NCBI GenBank assembly: GCA_964342305.1
Contig: CAYFGK010000003.1
Coordinates: forward strand, 47,410-111,409
DNA: 64,000 nt
Source of the DNA: DT-110 sp964342305
Lineage (GTDB): Bacteria > Bacteroidota > Bacteroidia > Chitinophagales > Saprospiraceae
Direction of reading: 5' to 3'
This document shows positions 1-7,125 of this stretch, piece after piece (position 1 is the stretch's first letter; each line of letters starts with the position of its first letter). The notes under the pieces were generated by a model. The model was not told the DNA's origin and made no database searches. It worked only from the letters and a program-made list of their open reading frames with translations. Made by a program: the position numbers and the translations under genes.

Positions 1-127
1 GGTGTACCAACGACTGGAACCCGATATTGCCGGACGGAAATTGCAGATCGGTACGGGGCTGAGTTTCCAGAAAGAATTCAATTCCTTCGGCGAATTCCTG
101 CGGGGTGCGAAGAATGCAGGGAAATAG
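1..127 (+). CDS. C-terminal fragment of an unidentified protein
   Basis: An open frame enters from the left edge in phase 2 and runs about 41 codons to a TAG at 125-127. The visible tail includes RKLQIGTGLSFQKEFNSFGE and ends in GAKNAGK. The fragment is too short to assign. The alternating polar/hydrophobic LQIGTGLSF could be a beta strand, but the protein does not end in the aromatic residue typical of outer-membrane barrels. GA-rich word repeats start immediately after the stop. Confidence 0.55.
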   Translation, partial: VYQRLEPDIAGRKLQIGTGLSFQKEFNSFGEFLRGAKNAGK

Positions 128-129
128 TA

Positions 130-171
130 GAGAATGGGAGAATTGGAGAATGGGGGAGTTGGAGAAAGGGA
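130..171. repeat. GA-rich intergenic word repeat
   Basis: A run of near-repeats of GGGAGAATTGGAGAATGGG type, lacking C. The same words return at 1166-1235, 1366-1406, 37733-37805 and 46995-47070. It lies between convergent genes. Confidence 0.7.
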
Positions 172-185
172 ACTGAATAACAAAG

Positions 186-219
186 GAGGCGCACCTTTTT
201 CTAAGAGCAGGTACGCCTC
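186..219 (-). terminator. Hairpin terminator of the 241-705 lipoprotein gene
   Basis: Arms GAGGCGCACCT (186-196) and AGGTACGCCTC (209-219) pair with one mismatch. Read leftwards it is followed by CTTTGTTATT, so it fits an intrinsic terminator of the leftward gene that ends at 241. Confidence 0.6.
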
Positions 220-240
220 TTCTGTATAGAATCAATTCAT

Positions 241-705
241 TTAATACTTCACGGTAGTGGTGTCGATAGGCACATCTTCGACTTCGATATCATAGTACTC
301 GAGTAGTTCCCGCGGAATATTACGAGCTTCATCAGGGAACTGAAGTAGCACTAATAACGAGTCTCTCTTAGTATGTACTTTAGCCAATTTTTCATTTTTT
401 TCGATGGCCAGGAGCCGGTCAGCTTCATTCGCATCCTTAATTCCCTGGTCGATTTTATCATAATTTTCGGCCCACCAGGCCATTTTCGTGCGCATCTCCG
501 TTTCGATTTGTTCCTCCGTAAATTGGTCAGTATAGGCCGCGGGATCGATTTCGAACAATTCCAGGGAACCCGGTAAGCCATATTCATCCTTCAATTCTTC
601 GAAGCGTTGATTGATCCATTCTTCACGGGTAGGCTCGTCCTTGAGGTTTTTGCAAGAGCACACCACAAGCATAAGAACCAATGGTATTGAATAGTATATT
701 TTCAT
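241..705 (-). CDS. Small predicted lipoprotein, function unknown
   Basis: The protein has 154 residues. The first 17 form a lipoprotein signal peptide ending in VVCSC, so Cys18 is the likely lipidated residue and the protein is probably anchored in the envelope. The mature part is strongly charged and helical in character (many Glu, Lys and Asp), with WINQRFEELKDEYGLPGSLE near the start and no transmembrane segment. I do not recognise a family. A second, apparently frameshifted exported ORF (718-970) lies 12 nt upstream on the same strand and may share its transcript. A hairpin at 186-219 closes the unit. Confidence 0.75.
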   Translation of the reverse strand: MKIYYSIPLVLMLVVCSCKNLKDEPTREEWINQRFEELKDEYGLPGSLELFEIDPAAYTDQFTEEQIETEMRTKMAWWAENYDKIDQGIKDANEADRLLAIEKNEKLAKVHTKRDSLLVLLQFPDEARNIPRELLEYYDIEVEDVPIDTTTVKY

Positions 706-717
706 GGTAGATTTAGT

Positions 718-970
718 TTATTGTGATTTGATAAAACACTTATAGTCGAGGTAAAACTTTTGGTCAAAGAACTCTCTGGACCACTGATCCCCAAAAGATA
801 ATAAGCCAAAAGTCAGTTTATCGCCAAATTCTGACGCGCCTCCCGTAAACTTAAGTGCGACAAGAAAATCTGCCTTCATTTCCATTACCGTCTTACTAGA
901 TTTTTTCCAGGTATGATTGGAGGACAAACACGAAACAGATCGTGCATATCCAGGATATTCGTTTATTCAT
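718..970 (-). pseudogene. Frameshifted small exported protein (or sequencing error)
   Basis: Read leftwards from an ATG at 970 the frame gives MNKRISWICTICFVFVL, a good signal-peptide start, but it stops after 24 codons. Another frame, open from about 940, carries the downstream part (LSSNHTWKKSSKTVMEMKAD and on to YLDYKCFIKSQ) and stops at 718, 12 nt before the next lipoprotein starts. Joining the two frames near 930-945, by losing one base in a T-rich stretch, would give one ~80-residue exported protein whose signal peptide ends in a Cys. The simplest readings are a recent frameshift or a base-calling error. The spacing and shared strand suggest it formed an operon with the 241-705 gene. 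Confidence 0.45.
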
Positions 971-1165
971 TGTAAGCGATTTAAATGAGAAAAAGTAAAG
1001 CCCGGTTACCCGGGAGTTCCTCATTCTTTGATCGCAAAGCCATTCGCAGTGAATCTGAGACAGGCGATAGGGCGAGCTATCTTTTCTAAAGACAACTGCA
1101 TATTAAAGGGTTTCTGGACATAAGGCAAGTCATCGCCCCTCCCTTTAACTATACTCCACGGATAG

Positions 1166-1235
1166 GAGAGTGGGAGAATGGGGGAGTTGGAGAGTTGGAG
1201 AATAGGAGAGTTGGGGAATGGGAGAATTCCCGTGC
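1166..1235. repeat. GA-rich word repeat
   Basis: Tandem near-repeats of GGGAGAATGGGGGAGTTGG and GAGAGTTGGAGAA type. The block is C-free until its end and belongs to the same family as 130-171. Confidence 0.7.
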
Positions 1236-1252
1236 GACCAAATGTAAAGTAG

Positions 1253-1272
1253 AGACGCGATTTATCGCGTCT
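1253..1272. repeat. Perfect 9-bp palindrome AGACGCGAT/ATCGCGTCT
   Basis: Arms AGACGCGAT (1253-1261) and ATCGCGTCT (1264-1272) pair perfectly around a 2-nt TT loop. The unit resembles a GTAGAGACGCGAT palindrome that I recall as common in intergenic DNA of cyanobacteria and some Bacteroidota; that recollection is not checked here. It lies between two GA-rich blocks. Confidence 0.6.
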
Positions 1273-1433
1273 GCCTTTCCGCCGATTGGGGGATTTGGAG
1301 ACCTTACCGAAACCACACTAACCAGGAATTACGTTTTTCCTCGCGGCACGGTACCCGGTAAAAGAAAGGGAGAATTGGGAAAAGTGAGAGTTGGGGAAAG
1401 GGGGTGATTTTACCCACTACCACAAATAAAAGA

Positions 1434-1457
1434 ACCCCGCTGGCAAGCCAGTGGGGT
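1434..1457 (-). terminator. Strong intrinsic-type hairpin
   Basis: Arms ACCCCGCTGGC and GCCAGTGGGGT pair over 11 positions (one G-T type mismatch) around AA. Read leftwards the hairpin is followed by TCTTTTATTT, a good U-tract. It would stop leftward transcripts running on from the operon ending at 1852. Confidence 0.6.
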
Positions 1458-1851
1458 CCGTGCAAAAGTGGATGGATAATGTTACGGGATTATAATTGCA
1501 TCGGGGGGCGTATGAAACAATGAAGAACTTTCCTTTATAAAGCGTTTAGAACAAGGGTTGTCCGTATGGACAAATACCAGATATAGAGAGCACGCAGGTG
1601 CTTAAATACAATCTTGATGTATTGTAAAATCGGTGTGGTGAGAACTGGCTGCGTGGTAAAAAACGCCGGAAAAGTAAATCGTCGGTTGACAGTTCAAATA
1701 TACGAAAAAAACTACTATGGGTTACGGGTATTTTATCTGAAAAAATAATTTTTATTTCATAAATACAAAATTTGCTTATTTGCACATGTTTACAAATAAG
1801 AAAATTTTATATGTGTCAAACATTTTCGTAACCTCCTACAATGTCAGTTGG

Positions 1852-2760
1852 TTAGTTCTTGGTTAAGTGAATGTTACCAAAGGTTATTTTGACACTGATG
1901 TTTGGGTAAAACTCACTACTGGGCTTAAACCGGACCCTTTGTAACCCCGTTTCGGGTTCTTCCAGAACGAATGGGCCCTGATCCGGATATTCGATACGTC
2001 CGTTCTTGGCACTCAACTCGTAACTGAATGCCTGGAGGTTGACATTATGCAGGTACACCTCGGATTTATCAGCCTCCAGCTTAAGGTCCAGAAGGCCCTC
2101 CGAAGCAAAGAGGTCAATAACTCCATACTTGGCGTTGATATCGTAGCTACCCCGCATATCTCGGAGCAATATGTCGGAACGGTTGGCCATAATGCTGATA
2201 TTCCCATCCAGCCGCTCACCGACAATATCTCCGTAACGCGTTTGCAGATCGACCATACCAGCCACATTGGTCAGGCCGATCTTACTAAACTGGCTATTGA
2301 CCCGTAGGGACTTGGTAAGCGAACTGGCCTCTACCAAACCGTAGGTGTTTTTGGTGTACACCGGACAGTTGGGAGGCACCTGGATACGGTAAACGGCCCG
2401 GATCTGCGACTCGGGCTTGGGAGCGCCCTCCGGAACTTTCAGGTAGTTGCGCAGATATATCTTGTTTTTGACCCTCCGGACCAGGTATTGCATATGTTCG
2501 AGATCCCGTCGGGCAACACCTTCGTCGGGGTGGCGCGCAATTAACTCCAATTGCACCTCAATACCGGGTCCTTCCGAGGCTTCGATATATACTTCGGCTC
2601 GTTCCCCTTCAATATTGAGTTCGTAACCTTCGTCAAAACCAAAGGTCTTATCGATCTTTTTGGTGACGACCTGGACCGTTTCCTGTCCCGATAATGGAGT
2701 CATACTCCAGCCCACCAGAGCAAGAATTCCGATCGATGATATAAACCTTCCCAAAGTCAT
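1852..2760 (-). CDS. Exported DUF4097-like beta-repeat protein of an ECF operon
   Basis: The protein has 302 residues. An N-terminal signal peptide (about 1-25, ending PLSGQ) is followed by short repetitive beta units such as LTKSLRVNSQFSKIGLTNVAG, VDLQTRYGDIVGERLDGNIS and DINAKYGVIDLFASEG. Repeats of a hydrophobic strand, a turn and GDI/GVI are typical of DUF4097-type putative adhesin domains that form a beta-solenoid. It is the third gene of the leftward sigma/anti-sigma operon, only 2 nt after the anti-sigma gene, so it is probably an envelope protein whose level tracks the ECF factor. No catalytic motif is visible. Confidence 0.8.
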   Translation of the reverse strand: MTLGRFISSIGILALVGWSMTPLSGQETVQVVTKKIDKTFGFDEGYELNIEGERAEVYIEASEGPGIEVQLELIARHPDEGVARRDLEHMQYLVRRVKNKIYLRNYLKVPEGAPKPESQIRAVYRIQVPPNCPVYTKNTYGLVEASSLTKSLRVNSQFSKIGLTNVAGMVDLQTRYGDIVGERLDGNISIMANRSDILLRDMRGSYDINAKYGVIDLFASEGLLDLKLEADKSEVYLHNVNLQAFSYELSAKNGRIEYPDQGPFVLEEPETGLQRVRFKPSSEFYPNISVKITFGNIHLTKN

Positions 2761-2762
2761 AT

Positions 2763-3380
2763 TTAAATCTGTTGTGCCATTTGTTTCAAAATCTTGGCTC
2801 GTTCCCGCTCGATATCAGCTAGTTGATTGATCATTTGTGCGTCTCGCCCGTAGCGATCCATCGCTGCTTTCAGATCCCTGCGGTCCTCACTCAGTTCTTT
2901 GTATTCCTGCAGCCAATTCCGTTCGCTACGGTCCGGAAAACTGTTCAGGTAGTGCTGGTATAATCGGATCACTTCCGCTACCGCTACTTCTTCTGTATCC
3001 CAGTCGGAGACCAGCAGGGTGGGGTCGGCCATTTCCTGATCGATGGAGACGGTAACCGGTAAAGCAGGGGAGGACCGCCACTGGTATAGCCCGGCTGTCA
3101 GGATGAGGATTGCCGCCGAAGCAGCGATCTGCAACCATGGTCGGCGCCACAAAGGGCGGCGTATTGTGAGGGGCTGGTCCAGATCATGAGTTATTGCATC
3201 CCAAAGGTGATCCGGAGCACGGTGTACCGGCAACTCCCGGGCCGCCTCCGATACCTGATCCAGCTGACGCGCTTCTGCCAACTCTTGTTCAATACTTTCC
3301 CAAACACTGTCCGGTGCTCCGTGCACCGGCAGGGCGCGAAGGGCTGCTTCCAGCGTTGCTCTGTTTTTCTCGGTTCCCAT
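2763..3380 (-). CDS. Membrane anti-sigma factor
   Basis: The start is set at 3380, where the ATG shares one base with the TAA of the sigma gene (TAATG), giving 205 residues; the frame is open further upstream but that lies inside the sigma gene. The N-terminal half is cytoplasmic and carries the same short motif twice: LPVHGAPDSVWESI (residues 17-30) and LPVHRAPDHLWDAI (50-63). One membrane helix follows at about 83-100, then a periplasmic part ending in a charged coiled-coil-like helix. This is the layout of a one-pass anti-sigma factor holding an ECF sigma factor at the membrane. The doubled motif is unusual and may bind two faces of the sigma factor. Confidence 0.8.
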   Translation of the reverse strand: MGTEKNRATLEAALRALPVHGAPDSVWESIEQELAEARQLDQVSEAARELPVHRAPDHLWDAITHDLDQPLTIRRPLWRRPWLQIAASAAILILTAGLYQWRSSPALPVTVSIDQEMADPTLLVSDWDTEEVAVAEVIRLYQHYLNSFPDRSERNWLQEYKELSEDRRDLKAAMDRYGRDAQMINQLADIERERAKILKQMAQQI

Positions 3381-3913
3381 TAGTGCATGGCGTTTATTAA
3401 TTCGCGTAATTTTTTCTTGGCGTAGAAGAGCTGCGACTTGGACGTACCCACCGAGATCCCAAGCAACTGAGCTACCTCTTTGTGGGTATACCCTTCGACT
3501 TCGACCAGCACGAACACCATCCGGTATCCTTCCGGCAATTTGCTGATGGCTCGTTCCAGGTATTCGGTATCCAGACGAGTGCCCCAATCAACATATCCAC
3601 TGCGATGGTGATCCTGAATCTCTTCAAAGCGAGGCTGGCGTTTGACCTTACTAAGGGCTGTGCGGACAATTATCGTTTTGATCCAGGCTCCCAGTGTTGA
3701 TTCTCTTCGGAACCGATCCAGATTGCGAAAGACTTTTACAAACCCTTCCTGCAATACGTCATTAGCCAGCTCTCCGTCGTTCATCACCCGGTAGGCAAGG
3801 GTATACATGGCATCCTTGTAGCGCTGGTACAATTCGCGCTGGGCGAGGCGGTCGTTGGCCAAACAGCCTTCAATTAGTTCCGTTTCGGTCATTCGAATCT
3901 CTGTAGTAGGCAT
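3380..3913 (-). CDS. ECF-type RNA polymerase sigma factor
   Basis: The protein has 177 residues, normal for an ECF sigma factor. Region 2 shows LYQRYKDAMYTLAYRVMNDGELANDVLQEGFVKVFRNLDRFR, with the conserved DVLQE and aromatic core. Region 4 shows LPEGYRMVFVLVEVEGYTHKEVAQLLGISVGTSKSQLFYAKKKLRE, a helix-turn-helix that reads the -35 element. ATG at 3892 is a possible alternative start. It heads the leftward operon with the anti-sigma and DUF4097-like genes, so the unit is probably autoregulated; the inducing signal cannot be read from the sequence. Confidence 0.93.
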   Translation of the reverse strand: MPTTEIRMTETELIEGCLANDRLAQRELYQRYKDAMYTLAYRVMNDGELANDVLQEGFVKVFRNLDRFRRESTLGAWIKTIIVRTALSKVKRQPRFEEIQDHHRSGYVDWGTRLDTEYLERAISKLPEGYRMVFVLVEVEGYTHKEVAQLLGISVGTSKSQLFYAKKKLRELINAMH

Positions 3914-4230
3914 CGGCTGCAGCTCCGTTAGGTTTTTTGGTAAGGAGCAAGGAGTAGCCTGAATGGTTGTATGATCGGGTGGAAAATAGGCATTTTGCGA
4001 ACCATGCTTTGCTGGCTTTCGCCAAAAAAGTGGAAATCAGTATGTCAATTCCGGAAAATGAGCCGTTATACCTGCTCCAGAATGTATAGATTAAGGTTCA
4101 GCTTATACAGTACTTAACCTGAACCCTACTCTCAACCTGTTTGCCGCCTCAAACCCCAAACCTAGAACCTGAATCAGGTTTATCCGTTAGACAGGTATTC
4201 CCCCTGTTTAGTGTAAACGAGAACGAGAAA
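3914..4230. other. Divergent spacer between the sigma operon and the CAP gene
   Basis: This 317-nt spacer should hold both divergent promoters. It contains a GNRA mini-hairpin at 4014-4029, a small inverted repeat GGTTCAG (4095-4101) / CTGAACC (4119-4125), and AACCTGAACC/CCTCAAACC word repeats up to about 4180. No clear promoter could be chosen. Confidence 0.5.
4014..4029 (-). repeat. GNRA mini-hairpin, GAAA loop
   Basis: Reads TTTTTT-GGC-GAAA-GCC on the minus strand. Intergenic. Confidence 0.85.
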
Positions 4231-5676
4231 ATGAGATTGGACATTCCCCCTTACAACTCCAGGTTGATCCTGGTGCCAATCCTTTGTATTGCGACAACTC
4301 TTAGTATGGCTCAATCACCCCCTGATCTGGGGGTTAAACTGGAGTGGTCGGCAGGATACAATGGCATGGCCGATGTGGAAGCAGCCTTTAATCAGGCCCG
4401 CCGGGCTGAAGAAGATCGGTTTGACCTGCCTCCAGGCGTATTGGGCACGCTAAGCCTTCCCACCGGATTTGAATCTTGGTCTGCCCCCGAAAAGGTCCTT
4501 TACCTCGTTAATGCCGAGCGTATTTGCCGTGGCGGTGTTGATTACGACGGTTCGGGTTACCTTCCTCCTGCGATGGGAAAACCGCTAACTGCTATCGAGT
4601 CCCATTTATCAGCAATCGCCCAGGGACACGCCGACTGGCTCGTTGCTAACAATGAGTTCTCTCACGCCGGAGCCTCCGGCAAGAGCAGCTTCACCCGAGT
4701 CGACGAAGATCCCGTACTGGGCTCCTGCCACGAGTTCATGTCGTACGGAGAAAATCTCTACATCGCCGGTAATTCCGCTGCTAACAATCCACTATTTGTC
4801 GAACGGGCCGTATTCAGCTGGATCTACAGCAGTGATGGTCACCGGCGTGGTTGTCTGATCCAATCCTCTAATCAGTACGGAGCAACCGGTTACTACGATA
4901 ACCAAGGGGAGTCAGGAGAAGAGGGCTTTATTGGCGTAGCTACTGCTGGCGCTAATAATGGCAACTACAATCCCTTTAACTGGGGGTTTGTTGACCGGAC
5001 CGACGTAATAGTCTTTATGTTTATCGATCCCACCGCCCAATCATCCTGTGGATACGATCTAACCTATTTACCAGGTGAAGACACACCACCCCGGTCGGAT
5101 TGTCCAGATGTCCAGATGGATGTTCAATGGACGCAAAACGTTAACCCACAAGAGGACATTACGGTATTATCGGAGTCCTACATAGAAACGGCCGGTGGGG
5201 TCCAGATTATGGGAAAATGGGATGCTGCTGCCCAGGATGGTGTCGTTTTGCGTCCCGGTTTTCATGCTTTTCCCGGCAGCAATGTTCATATTGGCACTCA
5301 GGATTCTTGTCTGGACGTGCAGTTGGCAATTCACCGGGAACCGGGCATCGATTACCAGGCAATGGAGGTGCCCGCCAAATCTGAACCCATTGAAAGAAGT
5401 CCAGCAGTTAACCAAATGCCACTGCCGGAAACACCGTCACCAACCGGAACACTATCCCCCAATCCAGCCCGTACCGGGCAGGTAGTCTGGTTGCCGGAAA
5501 TCCCGAGCTACCTGCGCGTCGCGGATCTCGACGGACGGATACAGCTCGAAAATCAGGAACCGGAATCCAGGCGCATTCATCCCGACACTCAATGGCCATC
5601 GGGTGTATATCTGGTACAATGGCAGGATGGGGCCGGAAATTGGAGAACAGAACGGTTGGTTATTCAGAATTTCTAG
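4231..5676 (+). CDS. Secreted CAP-domain protein with type IX sorting domain
   Basis: The ATG at 4231 begins a proper signal peptide (RLILVPILCIATTLSMAQ, ending near residue 28) and gives 481 residues; the frame is open upstream only from a TTG with no signal peptide. Residues 88-240 form a CAP (SCP/PR-1) fold with LNAER-like VNAERICRGG, QGHADWLVANNEFSHAG, SYGENLYIAG and a GHRRGCL turn. Residues ~308-360 look like the stacked-beta linker common in Bacteroidota secreted proteins (LRPGFHAFPGS). From ~405 the tail (LSPNPARTG ... YLVQWQDG ... ERLVIQNF) is a type IX secretion C-terminal domain, so the protein should cross the outer membrane. The CAP activity is unknown. Confidence 0.9.
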   Translation: MRLDIPPYNSRLILVPILCIATTLSMAQSPPDLGVKLEWSAGYNGMADVEAAFNQARRAEEDRFDLPPGVLGTLSLPTGFESWSAPEKVLYLVNAERICRGGVDYDGSGYLPPAMGKPLTAIESHLSAIAQGHADWLVANNEFSHAGASGKSSFTRVDEDPVLGSCHEFMSYGENLYIAGNSAANNPLFVERAVFSWIYSSDGHRRGCLIQSSNQYGATGYYDNQGESGEEGFIGVATAGANNGNYNPFNWGFVDRTDVIVFMFIDPTAQSSCGYDLTYLPGEDTPPRSDCPDVQMDVQWTQNVNPQEDITVLSESYIETAGGVQIMGKWDAAAQDGVVLRPGFHAFPGSNVHIGTQDSCLDVQLAIHREPGIDYQAMEVPAKSEPIERSPAVNQMPLPETPSPTGTLSPNPARTGQVVWLPEIPSYLRVADLDGRIQLENQEPESRRIHPDTQWPSGVYLVQWQDGAGNWRTERLVIQNF

Positions 5677-5876
5677 GTGCTGAATTATGGTGGAATCTGA
5701 GGGGAGAGACCTATACCGCTTCCGGAAAGGTTTGGCCACTCCAAAACCTTTTCCCGCCGGTAAATACAAAAGACTACATTGTGTCTTCCCGACGCCAATT
5801 TTTCATGACTATTGGCCATAAGAACTCAGAGGTTTACTAAAAATGCTATCTTGATTGGCAGATAACGTAAACCCCT

Positions 5877-7115
5877 ATGTTCCGCATTTGCACCATATTT
5901 GTGCTGATGATGACTGCCTATTCATCAGTCGCCCAGCAGTCCTATCAACCCGGATACGTCGTTCTCCATTCCGGGGATACCCTGCAGGGGTACCTCTATT
6001 ACAACACTGCCCGCTGGGGTAAGTCAACGCTTCGGTTCAGGCCTGATCGTAAAAGCCCTGTCCGACGCTACAGTCCGGGCGATATATCCGGATACGGTTT
6101 CCCTGGCGACCTCACCTTTGGCAGTGGCACACTGCCCGATCGCGGCGATGAAAAATTCTTTTACCAACGCCTGATCGAAGGCCCGGTCCGACTATTATTC
6201 GTACAGGATAGTCCTTTGCAAAAGGAATGGTATTTATTATCCGAAGAGCAAGGCGACTTTAATCTGTCAAAAGGTCGGGTGGGGGACCCCGGTACCGTGG
6301 AGGACATTCGAAATAACCAAACTTATCGGGGATATATTCGCGCCGTGGTAGGGTCGTGTCAGAATACCTGGCACCTTATCGAAAAGGCATCATTGTCAGC
6401 CCGGGATCTGGTAAATATTTTACGCGTTTACTACGATTGTACCGGCGAAAACTACACTAGCTACTACGTTCCCAGAGGCACTTTCAATTATCGGCTTTCC
6501 TTACACGGTGGCGTGACTTACAACCAGTTATCGTTCAATGCTAACCCGGAGGCTGCGGCCATTGTACAACCTGATTATCTGCCTGAACTGGATTTTAACA
6601 GCGATTGGCAACCGACCATCGGAGCAGAAATAGAATTTTACCGCATTCAATCCATTAGGTGGTGGACCGTAATGATTGGCATGTATTACCAGCGTGCACA
6701 ATTCGATGGGGTAGCCGCCTTTGACTTCAATGAAAACCAGTATCGCTACCAATTTGCAAGCACCTTTTCAACGATTCAACTACCCGCCGGAATCCGGTTT
6801 TATAAACAAATCGGAGAAGCTTCTTTTTTTGCGGAAGCAGGAGTCTTTATCAATTGCTTTCTGTCCCATGACTTTCAGTATTCCTACGACAGAATTCAGA
6901 ATAATGAAGTTTTTCCCGCCCAGGGAAAGATAGAGGCGGATGAGAGGGTATCCTATGGAGTTTGGGGAGGAGCAGGTGCAATGATCCCCCGGACACCGCT
7001 GGTCATTAAGTTGCGCGGTACATTTCTGCCCGACTTTCTTCCTGAGCATTTTCCTGTTAACGCCGCCCAACAACTTTCCTTGTCGGGAAGCATAGGCTGG
7101 ATCTTTTATAAATAA
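5877..7115 (+). CDS. Predicted outer-membrane barrel protein, family A copy 1
   Basis: The protein has 412 residues with a signal peptide ending YSSVAQQ near residue 20. An N-terminal soluble domain begins QPGYVVLHSGDTLQGYLYYN. The C-terminal half alternates aromatic and polar strands (NYRLSLHGGVTYNQLSF, WWTVMIGMYYQRAQF, LSLSGSIGWIFYK) as in an outer-membrane beta barrel. The plan matches the protein at 9299-10486, which starts FTRGFIVFDSGNRQDVFI, and the two probably share ancestry. It ends 10 nt before the IPT/TIG lipoprotein gene, so the two are likely cotranscribed. No function is known to me. Confidence 0.8.
   Translation: MFRICTIFVLMMTAYSSVAQQSYQPGYVVLHSGDTLQGYLYYNTARWGKSTLRFRPDRKSPVRRYSPGDISGYGFPGDLTFGSGTLPDRGDEKFFYQRLIEGPVRLLFVQDSPLQKEWYLLSEEQGDFNLSKGRVGDPGTVEDIRNNQTYRGYIRAVVGSCQNTWHLIEKASLSARDLVNILRVYYDCTGENYTSYYVPRGTFNYRLSLHGGVTYNQLSFNANPEAAAIVQPDYLPELDFNSDWQPTIGAEIEFYRIQSIRWWTVMIGMYYQRAQFDGVAAFDFNENQYRYQFASTFSTIQLPAGIRFYKQIGEASFFAEAGVFINCFLSHDFQYSYDRIQNNEVFPAQGKIEADERVSYGVWGGAGAMIPRTPLVIKLRGTFLPDFLPEHFPVNAAQQLSLSGSIGWIFYK
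6824..6838 (+). repeat. Short-stem GNRA mini-hairpin variant
   Basis: T7 followed by GC-GGAA-GC inside the barrel gene, encoding FFAEAG. The stem is only 2 bp, so it is a weaker member of the family. Confidence 0.5.
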
Positions 7116-7125
7116 TTTTTTGTCC

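Larger units (their letters stand above)
971..1851. other. 881-nt gene-free stretch full of hairpins and word repeats
   Basis: I see no convincing gene here. The stretch holds an inverted repeat TTAAAGGG/CCCTTTAA near 1103-1147, GA-rich word repeats (1166-1235 and 1366-1406), a 9-bp hairpin at 1253-1272, a terminator hairpin at 1434-1457, and an AT-rich zone (1690-1850) after the leftward operon that ends at 1852. Confidence 0.6.

Noticed and set aside
1546..1785. 79-codon frame on the minus strand
   Set aside because: No signal peptide, motif or ribosome-binding context; it lies in AT-rich DNA behind the ECF operon.
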